Source: Bradyrhizobium yuanmingense
GTDB lineage: Bacteria > Pseudomonadota > Alphaproteobacteria > Rhizobiales > Xanthobacteraceae
Assembly: GCF_900094575.1 (NCBI RefSeq)
Contig: NZ_FMAE01000006.1
Span: forward strand, 636,697-700,696
Length of the DNA stretch: 64,000 bases
Direction of reading: 5' to 3'
In this document: positions 35,738 through 44,170 of the stretch, piece by piece
Position numbering within the stretch: position 1 is the first letter of the stretch
Layout: every line of letters begins with the position of its first letter
Notes under the pieces: model-generated
Told to the model about the DNA's origin: nothing
The model's database searches: none
Seen by the model: only the letters and a program-made list of their open reading frames with translations
Translations under genes and position numbers: made by a program

Positions 35738-35914
35738 CTATTTTGGTTTGGTCGGCGGCGCCGCCCGATCGGTTTGGCCGGTGTGGCGCTTTGCCACGAC
35801 GTCCGCATCGCGCTCGCCCTCGTGCGGGCGCGGCGGAAGTTTGGGCTGGCCGGCTTGACCGCCATGCTTGCCGCCCATGTCGGGCTTGCCTTCGAGATCG
35901 TTTGCGCGGGACAT
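35738..35914 (-). CDS. Small hydrophilic protein (58 aa), tentative
   Basis: ATG at 35914, stop at 35738. Composition is Gly/Pro/Lys/Asp-rich and strongly hydrophilic (SRANDLEGKPDMGGKHGGQA; RPHEGERDADVVAKRH), and the third codon positions are mostly G or C as in real genes here. No good ribosome site is visible, so it is tentative. Probably disordered; no function assigned. Confidence 0.4.
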   Translation of the reverse strand: MSRANDLEGKPDMGGKHGGQAGQPKLPPRPHEGERDADVVAKRHTGQTDRAAPPTKPK

Positions 35915-36062
35915 GTCGGTTCAATGCGTTCGCAGCGCATTGGTTCGCGACAGCATCGGCCGTTTTCGCCCTGTGAACGGCCTCATAGAACCGCCGCTCT
36001 TTGCAGTGCAGGATCGCTGACGCGGCCCTTGGCCTCGCGGCTTGCACCGATGGATTGGCCTG

Positions 36063-36194
36063 ATGCGAAAACGACTCATCCTCTGGACCCTCATGACCTC
36101 CGCCCTGGTCGCGATCACCGTGTGGACTATGCTCGGGCCGCCGGACCAGCCGTCCGGGTTGCGTCTGCCCTCCCGAACCGCAGCGGCGCGCTGA
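36063..36194 (+). CDS. Small membrane or exported protein (43 aa)
   Basis: ATG at 36063, stop at 36192-36194. Positive N-terminus (RKR), one hydrophobic helix (LILWTLMTSALVAITVW) and a Pro/Arg-rich tail with a PPDQPSG turn. Reads like a single-pass inner-membrane microprotein. Ribosome site weak. It lies ahead of the lactonase-fold gene on the same strand. Confidence 0.45.
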   Translation: MRKRLILWTLMTSALVAITVWTMLGPPDQPSGLRLPSRTAAAR

Positions 36195-36323
36195 CCCGGC
36201 ATCCCGCGACCGATGCGATTTCGGCATCGATCGATCCCCATTGGATTTTGGTGCGGCGTCGCTCCGCCCGCTATGCTCGCGGCAAAAACGATAATACCGC
36301 GAGCCAGCTTTCAGGAGGAGCCC

Positions 36324-37463
36324 ATGTCGAGACCGATGTCGAGACCGATCCGACGCATCGCATCGCGCGCGCCACGCGCTGCGATCGCCGCCGCCCTGTT
36401 CGCTTCGCTTACCCTCATTTCTGGAGTCCGTGCCGGTATGGCCGAAACCTTCGCCTATGTCGGCAATGCCGACAGCAACGACATCAGCGTGTTCAAGATG
36501 AGCGAGAGCGGCGAGATGACGCTCGTGCAGACGGCCGCCTTCAAGGGCGTCGAAAAGCCGGGCTCCTCGACACCGCTCGCGATCACGCCCGACCACCGTA
36601 CGCTGATTGCCGGAATCCGCTCGCAGCCCACTCTCGCGGTGAGCTTTGCGATCGATCCCAGGACGGGCGAGCTCAGCCATCTCGGCAACGGACCGCTCGC
36701 GGACAGCATGGCCCATATCGCCATCGACCGCAGCGGCAAGTTCCTGTTCAGCGCCTCCTATGGCGGCAACAAGGTCGCGTTGAATCCGCTGCTTGGCAAC
36801 GGGGTTGCCGGCGAGCCCAAGCAGGTGATCCCGACCGGGCTGAACGCCCACGCCTTCCTGCCATCGCCCGACAACCGCTTCGCATTCGCGACCAATCTCG
36901 GCTCCGATCAGGTGCTGGCCTTCGCATTCGATGCCACGACCGGCACCCTGACGCCGAGCGATCCGCCGGTGCACAAGGTGCCGGAGAAATCGGGGCCGCG
37001 GCACTTCGTGTTTCACCCCGGCGGCAAGTTCGTCTATCTCCTCCACGAGCTGAACGGCGATGTCGCGGCCTTCACTTATGAAGCCAGGAGCGGCGCGTGG
37101 GACGAGATCCAGCGCACCACCGCGCTGCCGGAAGGGTTTTCGGGAAAACCTTGGGCGGCCGACATCCACATCACGCCGGACGGCCGCTTCCTCTACGCTT
37201 CCGAGCGCACCACCAGCACGCTCACCGCCTACAGGGTCGATGGCTCGAGCGGCAAGCTGACCACGATCGGCAGCGTGCCGACCGAGAAGCAACCGCGCGG
37301 CTTTCAGGTCGATCCAAGCGGCCGCTATCTCGCCGCGGTCGGCGAGCTCTCCGACAGCATGACGGTTCATGCCATCGACCAGGGCAGCGGCGCGCTGACC
37401 AAGCTGAAATCCTACCCCACCGGCAAGAAACCGAACTGGGTCGAGTTCCTGAAACTGCCGTGA
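36324..37463 (+). CDS. Exported lactonase-fold (7-bladed propeller) protein
   Basis: 379 aa from ATG 36324, AGGAGGAG just upstream. Signal peptide with a twin-Arg-like basic start, cleavage near VRAGMAE. The mature protein is a beta-propeller of the PF10282 lactonase/6-phosphogluconolactonase-like family: repeating blades such as YVGNADSNDISVFKM, FSASYGGNKVALNPL, FATNLGSDQVLAFAF, RHFVFHPGGKFVYLL and YASERTTSTLTAYRV. Cytosolic relatives hydrolyse 6-phosphogluconolactone; an exported one more likely acts on an external lactone or binds a ligand. Function inferred from fold only. Confidence 0.88.
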   Translation: MSRPMSRPIRRIASRAPRAAIAAALFASLTLISGVRAGMAETFAYVGNADSNDISVFKMSESGEMTLVQTAAFKGVEKPGSSTPLAITPDHRTLIAGIRSQPTLAVSFAIDPRTGELSHLGNGPLADSMAHIAIDRSGKFLFSASYGGNKVALNPLLGNGVAGEPKQVIPTGLNAHAFLPSPDNRFAFATNLGSDQVLAFAFDATTGTLTPSDPPVHKVPEKSGPRHFVFHPGGKFVYLLHELNGDVAAFTYEARSGAWDEIQRTTALPEGFSGKPWAADIHITPDGRFLYASERTTSTLTAYRVDGSSGKLTTIGSVPTEKQPRGFQVDPSGRYLAAVGELSDSMTVHAIDQGSGALTKLKSYPTGKKPNWVEFLKLP

Positions 37464-37531
37464 GGAGCCATCGCCGACCTACGTAAACATCCGTAATTTC
37501 GCGAGGCCCGGCTTGGCGTCATATCTCGGTC

Positions 37532-37702
37532 ATGGACCGGCAGATTGTCTTCAAATGCCCCCAGACGGGCCTGAACGTGCAGCATCGGCTTACCGACGAG
37601 CCGAGCGATCGCACGCACGTGTCGGTGTCGTGTCCGGCCTGCACGCGGCTGCATCTGATCGAGCGGGCCAGCGGCAAGCCGGTGGGTGAGCGGCGCCGCT
37701 GA
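37532..37702 (+). CDS. Small Cys-containing hypothetical protein (56 aa)
   Basis: ATG at 37532. DRQIVFKCPQTGLNVQH, then VSCPACTRLHLIERASGKPVG. The KCPQTG and CPAC elements look like half-sites of a zinc ribbon, with three cysteines plus several His. Small proteins of this pattern are common in Bradyrhizobium from memory. No ribosome site stands out. Function unknown. Confidence 0.6.
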   Translation: MDRQIVFKCPQTGLNVQHRLTDEPSDRTHVSVSCPACTRLHLIERASGKPVGERRR

Positions 37703-37915
37703 CGCCCGCCGCGCGCGACTCGAGCTCTTCGGAGCGAACCTGTTCTCCAATCCCGCGACTCATCAAAGACTTGCTTGTCAAAGACTTGCTTGCCGCGACT
37801 GCCGGCGGCGGCACGGCGTCCTGTTTCCGGACGACGCGGCCGTAGTGCGGGCGGCGGCCATCTGCTATCGATTGGAGGCATAGCCCAAGTGGAATTTACC
37901 CAATTGGAATTTCCG

Positions 37916-38809
37916 ATGCGTCATTTGCCCCGCGCCGTTGTTCGAAACCTGTGCCCCGCAGCCGTCGCCGGCCTGCTCGTCCTCAGCCCCCATCCGGCCG
38001 GTGCCGCCGATGACGACGCGCCGAAGGGGCCGGCGGTCACGGTGCTGAAGGTCGCGAAATCCTGCTTCTCCGACGTCGTCGAAGCCACCGGCACGATCAT
38101 CGCGCGTGAGGAAACCTCGGTGCGGCCCGAGCGGCCCGGCCTGAAGGTCACGGACGTGCTGGCGGAAGCCGGCGACACCACCACCGCCGGCCAGGTGCTG
38201 GCCCGGCTGGCGCTGCCCGAAGGCGGCACGCTTCAGGTCACCGCGCCCGTGGCGGGGGTGATCGCGACCTCGACCGCGCAGATCGGCAACTTCGCCTCGG
38301 CCAAGGGCGAGGCGCTGTTCACGATCGTGGCGCGCAGCGAGTACGACCTCGTCGGCCTCGTGGCCACCACCGATGTGCGCAAGCTCGCGGTCAATCAGCA
38401 GGCCACCGTGCGGATCCCAGGTGGCGGCGACATCAGCGGCAAGGTGCGCCGCATCGGACCGACCGTCGAGCCGAATATCCAGCAGGGCATGGTCTACATC
38501 GGCATCTCCTCGCAGAAGCGGCTGCTGCTGAATGGGAGCGGGCGCGCGCTGATCAAGACCGGGCAGAGCTGCAACGTGGCGGTGCCGCTGACCGCCGTGC
38601 AATATTCGTCCGCCGGCACCGTGGTGCAGGTGATCCGCCGCAACCGCGTCGAGACCAAGCGTGTCGAGGTCGGCTTGATGTCCGGCGGCAATATCGAGGT
38701 CCGCGACGGCCTCAGCGAGGGCGACGTCGTCGTCGCCCGCGCCGGTGCCTTGCTGCGCGAAGGCGATCCGGTGCGTCCCGTGATGGCGAGCGCGGAAGCG
38801 GCGAAGTAG
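37916..38809 (+). CDS. Orphan RND-type membrane fusion protein
   Basis: 297 aa from ATG 37916; GTG 37889 with GGAGG ten bases upstream is an equally good alternative that adds nine residues. Signal peptide (cleavage near AGAADDD). Clear paralogue of the adaptor at 11447: SCFSDVVEATGTIIAREE, then AEAGDTTTAGQVLARL and SAQIGNFASAKGEALF for the lipoyl halves, and a barrel. No alpha-hairpin domain at all. No pump gene follows, only a repeat and the convergent caspase-fold gene. The mature part has exactly two cysteines (C50, about C219) at the same places as the paralogue. Confidence 0.85.
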   Translation: MRHLPRAVVRNLCPAAVAGLLVLSPHPAGAADDDAPKGPAVTVLKVAKSCFSDVVEATGTIIAREETSVRPERPGLKVTDVLAEAGDTTTAGQVLARLALPEGGTLQVTAPVAGVIATSTAQIGNFASAKGEALFTIVARSEYDLVGLVATTDVRKLAVNQQATVRIPGGGDISGKVRRIGPTVEPNIQQGMVYIGISSQKRLLLNGSGRALIKTGQSCNVAVPLTAVQYSSAGTVVQVIRRNRVETKRVEVGLMSGGNIEVRDGLSEGDVVVARAGALLREGDPVRPVMASAEAAK

Positions 38810-38819
38810 GAGCAACGTC

Positions 38820-38914
38820 GTAGGGTGGGTTAGCCGAAGGCGTAACCCACCTCTTTGCTTTCCAAGCTGACGCGAGAGAAGCGGTCGATTACGCCTTCGG
38901 CTAATCCACCCTAC
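38820..38914. repeat. Palindromic intergenic repeat, family B copy 1
   Basis: 95 bp with complementary ends GTAGGGTGGGTTAGCCGAAG and CTTCGGCTAATCCACCCTAC, between convergent genes. A second copy is at 41932-42019. Confidence 0.9.
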
Positions 38915-38926
38915 AAGAGCCGCGAA

Positions 38927-39775
38927 CTAACCGCCGGCTTCGCCGAAACGGACGTCTTCGAGCAGCGACGACGATACGGTCGGGACCTGGTCGCCTTCGC
39001 TGGCGCGGGAGATGGCGAGGCGGGTCTTGTTGAAGACGCTCTCGGCGCTGCCGGGCTTGCTGAGGTTGTTGAGGAACTCGCTGACCAGCACGCTGTGCTC
39101 GCCCTTGCCGTCGTCGACGACCTTGCCGGGCGAGGCGGAGGTGAGGATGAGCGCATTGTCGGACGCGCTGATCGGCGCGAGACCGTGGCTGTAGGAGCGG
39201 AAGCGGCGCTCGTAGGGATTGCGGCGGGAGGCGTCGACCACGACGAGCTTCGCCTTGGCGCCCTGCTCCTTCATCATCTCGAGCACGCCCTCGATCGACA
39301 CGCCTTGGCGGCGGACGTCCTTTTCCTTCCAGATCACGGCATCGACCGGCAGCATGTAGCTCTCGCGGCCGGCCTGCACGCCGTAGCCGCCGAAGAACAG
39401 CATGACGACGCTGTCGCGGGTGATCCGCGACTTCAGGCGGCTCACGGCGCGGACCATGTCGTCGCGGGTCGCATCTTCCACCATGTCGACGTCGAAGCCG
39501 TTCTTGCGCAGGGACGAGGACAGCGCACGGGCGTCGTTGATCGACTGCGTCAGCGGCGCGCTGGCGTCGGGGTAATGTCCATTGCCGATGACGAGCGCCA
39601 GGCGCGAGCTCTGGCCGATCGAACCGGTGATCTGATCGGTCGAGACCGCCTTGGCGGCATCGATCGCACGCATGTTGAGAGCAGCATGGGCGCCGATCAC
39701 CAGCGACACCGTGCCGATGAGGGCCGCGGCGAGGGCGATCGTACGTCTGGAAAGGTCGAGCTGCTTTAGATTCAT
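38927..39775 (-). CDS. Membrane-anchored caspase-fold pseudoenzyme
   Basis: 282 aa from ATG 39775. An N-terminal membrane anchor or signal (TIALAAALIGTVSLVIGAH, about 12-30) is followed by a p20-like caspase domain (about 55-280). RLALVIGNGHYPD, INDARALSSSLR and VVMLFFGGYGVQ identify the fold. The catalytic His position is Tyr131 and the catalytic Cys position is Ser183 (VVDASRRNPYERR). It shares long stretches with the protein at 8901-10469, for instance VDASRRNP(F/Y)ERRFRS and SYxLPVDAxIW, but has no proline linker or TPR repeats. A non-proteolytic envelope role is inferred. Confidence 0.82.
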   Translation of the reverse strand: MNLKQLDLSRRTIALAAALIGTVSLVIGAHAALNMRAIDAAKAVSTDQITGSIGQSSRLALVIGNGHYPDASAPLTQSINDARALSSSLRKNGFDVDMVEDATRDDMVRAVSRLKSRITRDSVVMLFFGGYGVQAGRESYMLPVDAVIWKEKDVRRQGVSIEGVLEMMKEQGAKAKLVVVDASRRNPYERRFRSYSHGLAPISASDNALILTSASPGKVVDDGKGEHSVLVSEFLNNLSKPGSAESVFNKTRLAISRASEGDQVPTVSSSLLEDVRFGEAGG

Positions 39776-40144
39776 CTCGCTTCGTTTCCTGTGCCAAAGA
39801 CCTACCAAGCGCGCGCACACTGTTTGAGTAGCGCGATAGCGTCTTTAGGTTTGAGGGATTGGCCGGGGATGTGACCCCGAATTGCGCGCAATTTGCGGCG
39901 CCGCACCAAACAAACCCTTAACCGGATATAGGCCCTGGGGCAATAGATTGCTCAAAATTTGAACTAAGCGTCTGAATATACTTGATAATTCTCCGATCCA
40001 AATTGCCGCCTTTACGGCTTCCCCGTAGCCTTCCGGAGAGCGATCATGCAGCCTTCGTGCCGGCTTTTCCGTGACTTCCATCACATTTGTTTTTCCCGCG
40101 AATCCGGGTAGCTTTTTCAACGACTTGCAGGGGGTGGCGCGCAG
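39776..40144. other. Intergenic region, AT-rich
   Basis: 369 bp between divergent genes: the caspase-fold protein and the unknown 592-aa protein. More AT-rich than its surroundings, with short AT tracts around 39955-39995 that suit promoters. No small gene with a ribosome site found. Confidence 0.4.
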
Positions 40145-41923
40145 ATGGCAGCGTGCCTGATGTCCCCGACCAAGGCCCCCGCGACCAGGTATTTCATGAG
40201 CTTTCATTATTTTGCCGGCGCCGCCTGCCGGGCGCTGACGGCGCGGAAGGACGGCCCCTCGCTTTACGACGTCTGCGATCCCGTATTGTCGGATACGGCC
40301 AGCGGCGATCCGCATCTCGCCAAATTCTACAGGACCGCCCTCGGCAATCCCGCGCTGCGGATCCTGCTCCGCCGCGCCGGCCTGCCCGAGCTGCGCGACG
40401 AGGGGATGCTGACGCGGCTGCGCGCGGCCCTCGCCCAGGCCCGCGACGAGGCCGAGCCCGACTGGGCGGCGGTCGGGCAGCCGATCGCCGATCTCGTCGA
40501 CAGCATCGCGCTCGACCACCCCAAGCCGCCGCCGGTGCCGTTCACCGCCACCATGCCGCAGAGCGCTGAGATCGACGGCGTGATCCGCGATTGCGCGCAG
40601 CATCTGCTCGGCTCGTACCGCCGCAACGGCTTCCTGCCGACCTACGCCGCCTTCAACCTGATCGGCGATCCTGATGTCCGCGGCCGCGAGCTGATCATGG
40701 CGCTCACGGGCCTCAACGCGCGCGGCTACAAGAATTCCTCGCTGCTGTTCAACCTCGCCCGCGTCTTCATCGCGCGCTCGCCCGCGCGCGCCGTGGTCAA
40801 TCCGCCCTGGAAAGGCATTGCCGAGCCGATGTGGGAGCCGGTGCAGATCCGCCACCGCTCGGCCTATTACGACGCGTTCTTCATCGAGGCCCTGCTCGGC
40901 TTCGTCGAGACCGGGCTCGCCTCCCCGGCCGACAAGGTCGCGGCGGAGCGCGCGATCGCCGACATGGTCGATTTCTGCGTCAACATCAGTCGCGAGGAGG
41001 TCGAGGGCTTGGGCGGCGCGCGCTTCAACGTCGTCACCGCACTGGCGCCGGCGCCGCATCCGCGCTTCTCCCGTTACTTCGCGCAGATCAAGCAGGACCT
41101 CGGTTTCGGCATCTACGTGCCGGATTGCGACACCACGGCCTGCTCGATCTCCGCGGCGACGCAGGCCGGCTGTACCGACGCGATCATCGACCAGCCGCTC
41201 CTGGACTTCTATGCGGGCTATCAGGTGCGCGCCGGCGTCAACGAACCGCGCGTGACCGTGCCGCTCAACGACAATATCGACTATGAGGGCGGGGTTGCGA
41301 CCTGGATCGACAATCTCAAGGGCGAGCGCCCTTACGGCAACGATCTCGATCCGACGCTCAATCTCGACATTCTCGAGGTAAGCTTCCGCAACCTTGAGCG
41401 CTGGAAGGTGCTGGAGACGCCGTCGCGGCTTGCAACATTGCACCGGATCATCGGCTTTCAGAAGCGGCTGGCCGCCAGCGGCGCCTTCGCCAATCCGCGC
41501 TCGCACATCTATTATCTGCCGGAGCTCTACAGCGCCTATTTCGGCCGCTGCTATGCCGCCTTCCTGGCGCTGCCGCTGGCGGCGCAGGCCGCGATCGATC
41601 CCGCCGGCGATTTCGATTTCATCCGCCATCGCGTGCTGTCCTACGTCAAGGGCGAGCTGATGGCGGCCGAGATGAACGTGTTCGACGCCGCGCTGGCACT
41701 GATCGCGCTCGGCCATCTCGGCGCCGACCCGCGCGCCTTCGCACCGGCGCTGAACGTGATCGTCGCCGGGCTCGGTGAAGGCGGCCGCCGCGGCCCGTTC
41801 CGCGCCTATGAATGGAACAAGATGAAGACGCCGACGCGGATCCTGGTCGGTGGCCCGGAGGTGACCTCGGCGTTCGTGCTGATGGGGCTGGCGGTGGCGA
41901 AGCGGGCGATGGCGCGAGGGTGA
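40145..41923 (+). CDS. Unassigned 592-aa protein, alpha-toroid-like
   Basis: 592 aa from ATG 40145 (GGGGGT upstream; ATG 40160 is possible). No family recognised. Soluble, mainly helical, with many repeated helix pairs and Tyr/Phe-rich motifs such as AYYDAFFIEALLGFVE, HIYYLPELYSAYFGRCYAAF and AYEWNKMKTPTRILVGG. A PDCDTTACS motif near residue 335 resembles, by eye only, the DxDDTA acid motif of class II terpenoid cyclases, which have an alpha-alpha toroid fold. No prenyl-pathway gene adjoins it. It could equally be a novel toroidal binding protein. Confidence 0.55.
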   Translation: MAACLMSPTKAPATRYFMSFHYFAGAACRALTARKDGPSLYDVCDPVLSDTASGDPHLAKFYRTALGNPALRILLRRAGLPELRDEGMLTRLRAALAQARDEAEPDWAAVGQPIADLVDSIALDHPKPPPVPFTATMPQSAEIDGVIRDCAQHLLGSYRRNGFLPTYAAFNLIGDPDVRGRELIMALTGLNARGYKNSSLLFNLARVFIARSPARAVVNPPWKGIAEPMWEPVQIRHRSAYYDAFFIEALLGFVETGLASPADKVAAERAIADMVDFCVNISREEVEGLGGARFNVVTALAPAPHPRFSRYFAQIKQDLGFGIYVPDCDTTACSISAATQAGCTDAIIDQPLLDFYAGYQVRAGVNEPRVTVPLNDNIDYEGGVATWIDNLKGERPYGNDLDPTLNLDILEVSFRNLERWKVLETPSRLATLHRIIGFQKRLAASGAFANPRSHIYYLPELYSAYFGRCYAAFLALPLAAQAAIDPAGDFDFIRHRVLSYVKGELMAAEMNVFDAALALIALGHLGADPRAFAPALNVIVAGLGEGGRRGPFRAYEWNKMKTPTRILVGGPEVTSAFVLMGLAVAKRAMARG

Positions 41924-41931
41924 GGGGTCTC

Positions 41932-42019
41932 GTAGGGTGGATTAGCGAAGCGTAATCCACCATCTAACCTCCGCGGATACGAACAGTGGTGGGTTACGCC
42001 TTCGGCTAACCCACCCTAC
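41932..42019. repeat. Palindromic intergenic repeat, family B copy 2
   Basis: 88 bp, starting GTAGGGTGGATTAGCGAAGC and ending GCCTTCGGCTAACCCACCCTAC; copy of the element at 38820-38914 with the arms' sequences partly exchanged. Immediately after the 592-aa gene. Confidence 0.9.
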
Positions 42020-42139
42020 GAGACCGTCGCAAAATGACAGGAAGTTGAAAGCCTATCTGTTCGGCATGCGCTGGCCGCGCGGCCAAAAGCCGACCACAAT
42101 TGCGCCGTCTATCGAGATTTTCATCACAACTGGACGGGC

Positions 42140-42865
42140 ATGTTGCGAAAGGTCCTGATTGCGCTGTCTTTGTTCGCCATCCCTTCGCTGGCGGATGCCG
42201 CCGAGATCACCGGCACGGCAAAGGTCCGCGCTGGCGATGCGGTGGTGATCGGCACCACGCGGATCCGGCTCGGCGGCATCGACGCGCCTGCAATCGACCA
42301 GCTCTGCCTCAACACCAAGTCCGAGCGCTGGACTTGCGGCGTCGCGGCCCGCGATGAGCTCGCCAGATACGCCGAGGGCAAGACTTGGGTCTGCCGCCCG
42401 AGATCGGTCGACCGGCGCGGCCGCACGGTGGCGCGCTGCGAGGTCGGCGGCGAGGACATCCAGAAATGGCTGGTGCGCAACGGCTGGGCGCTGGCCTACG
42501 CCCACATGTCCCGCGACTATGAAGCCGATGAAAAGGCCGCGCGGGAGGCCAAGGCAGGGATGTGGCAGGGCGCCTTCATCGCGCCGTGGGACTGGCGCGT
42601 CCGCAACAAGAAGACCGCGATCCTCGGCGCGACCAAGCCGCCTGACGGCGCGCACGCGGTGCTGCTCGCTTCGGCCTCGGGGCCGGTCGCGCCGTCGCCG
42701 GACTGCACCATCAAGGGCAACGTCAACAGCTCCGGGGAGTGCATCTTTCACCAGCCGACCAGCCGCTGGTACACGCAGATCAGGATGAAGATCAGCAAGG
42801 GCACCCGCTGGTTCTGCTCGGTCGAGGAGGCCGAAGCGGCCGGTTGCCGGGAGACGAAGCGATAA
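42140..42865 (+). CDS. Exported staphylococcal-nuclease-like protein
   Basis: 241 aa. Signal peptide (IALSLFAIPSLADAAE), then an SNase/thermonuclease domain: IRLGGIDAPAIDQL and DRRGRTVARCEVGGEDIQKWLV. The first Arg, the Asp of GIDAP and the second Arg of the catalytic set are present, but the Glu general base (normally DAPE) is Ala. Activity may be absent or altered. A C-terminal extra domain (about 170-241) with four cysteines (SPDCTIKG, SGECIFH, WFCSV, AAGCRE) suggests disulfides. Same strand as, and 102 bp before, the aminotransferase gene. Confidence 0.82.
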   Translation: MLRKVLIALSLFAIPSLADAAEITGTAKVRAGDAVVIGTTRIRLGGIDAPAIDQLCLNTKSERWTCGVAARDELARYAEGKTWVCRPRSVDRRGRTVARCEVGGEDIQKWLVRNGWALAYAHMSRDYEADEKAAREAKAGMWQGAFIAPWDWRVRNKKTAILGATKPPDGAHAVLLASASGPVAPSPDCTIKGNVNSSGECIFHQPTSRWYTQIRMKISKGTRWFCSVEEAEAAGCRETKR

Positions 42866-42967
42866 CCCAGCCCTGCATTTTGCGCGCTTTTCTCGGGACG
42901 CGCCGGCACGTAAAAGCATGATTCAGCGACCCACCATCCTGTTCTCAGGCAATAAGGACCGACAGCA

Positions 42968-44155
42968 ATGACCGTTCGCGCGGGCCGGGAGTTTCTGGCC
43001 ATCCCCGGGCCCACCACGATGCCCGACGAGGTGCTGCGGGCGATGCACCGTCCGGCGATCGACATCTACTCCCAGGAGATGCTGGATCTCACCGAGAGCC
43101 TGCTCAGCGACATCTCGAAGCTGTTCGCGACCAAGGGCAAGTCCTACATCTACATCGCCAACGGTCACGGCGCCTGGGAAGCGGCGCTGAGCAACGTGCT
43201 GTCGCGCGGCGACAAGGTGCTGGTGCTGGAGAGCGGACGTTTTGCGATCGGCTGGGGCAACGCGGCGGCGCTGATGGGCGCCGAGGTCGAGGTGCTCAAG
43301 GGCGATTGGCGCCGCGCGGTGCGGCCGCACGAGGTCGAGGAACGCCTGCGCCGCGACAAGGAGCACAGCATCAAGGCCGTCGTCGTGGTCCAGGTCGACA
43401 CCGCCTCCGGCGTGCAGAACGACATCGAGGCGATCGGCAAGGCGATCAAGGCGAGCGGCCATCCCGCACTCTACATGGTCGATACCGTCGCCTCGCTCGG
43501 CTGCATGCCGTTCGAGATGGACAAATGGGGTATCGACGTTGCGATGTCCGGCTCGCAGAAGGGCCTGATGACGCCGCCCGGCCTCGGCTTCGTCGCCGCC
43601 AATGCGCGCGCGCTCGAGGTGCACAAGAAGGCCAATATGTCGACGCCCTATTGGAGCTGGAGCGAGCGCGAGGGCACCGAAAATTATCGTAAATATGCCG
43701 GCACCGCGCCGGTGCATCTGCTGTTCGCGTTGCGCAAGGCGATCGACATGCTGCACGAGGAAGGGCTCGAGAACGCCTTCCGCCGCCACAGCCTGCTCGG
43801 CGAAGCCGCCCGCCGTGCGGTCTCGGTCTGGTCGGAGGGCCAGGTGCTCGGCTTCAACGTGGCCGAAGCCAGCGAGCGCTCCAATACCGTGACCACGGTG
43901 ACGATGAGCAACGGCCACGATCCGGCGGTGCTGCAACGCTATTGCAAGGACAAGTGCGGCGTCGTGCTCGGCACCGGCATCGGCGATCTCTCCGGCCAAG
44001 CCTTCCGCATCGCCCATATGGGCCATGTCAATGCGCCGATGCTGCTCGGCACGCTCGGGGTGATTGAGGTCGGGCTGAACGCGCTGAAGATCCCGCACGG
44101 CAAGGGCGGGCTGGAGGCGGCGGTCGCGTATCTCGGGGAAGAGGTGGCGGTGTAA
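42968..44155 (+). CDS. sgaA: Serine-glyoxylate aminotransferase (class V)
   Basis: 395 aa PLP enzyme that transfers the amino group of serine to glyoxylate, giving hydroxypyruvate and glycine; used in C1/C2 and photorespiratory-like metabolism. ATG 42968 after AAGGACC. PLP-binding features: ANGHGAWEAAL, YMVDTVASLGCMPFEMD with the Asp, and SGSQKGLMTPPG with the Lys near residue 198. The N-terminus FLAIPGPTTMPDEV is family-typical. Other class V members (alanine-glyoxylate type) share most of these residues, so the exact amino donor is probable, not certain. Confidence 0.9.
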   Translation: MTVRAGREFLAIPGPTTMPDEVLRAMHRPAIDIYSQEMLDLTESLLSDISKLFATKGKSYIYIANGHGAWEAALSNVLSRGDKVLVLESGRFAIGWGNAAALMGAEVEVLKGDWRRAVRPHEVEERLRRDKEHSIKAVVVVQVDTASGVQNDIEAIGKAIKASGHPALYMVDTVASLGCMPFEMDKWGIDVAMSGSQKGLMTPPGLGFVAANARALEVHKKANMSTPYWSWSEREGTENYRKYAGTAPVHLLFALRKAIDMLHEEGLENAFRRHSLLGEAARRAVSVWSEGQVLGFNVAEASERSNTVTTVTMSNGHDPAVLQRYCKDKCGVVLGTGIGDLSGQAFRIAHMGHVNAPMLLGTLGVIEVGLNALKIPHGKGGLEAAVAYLGEEVAV

Positions 44156-44170
44156 GTCGCGCGCGCGCCT

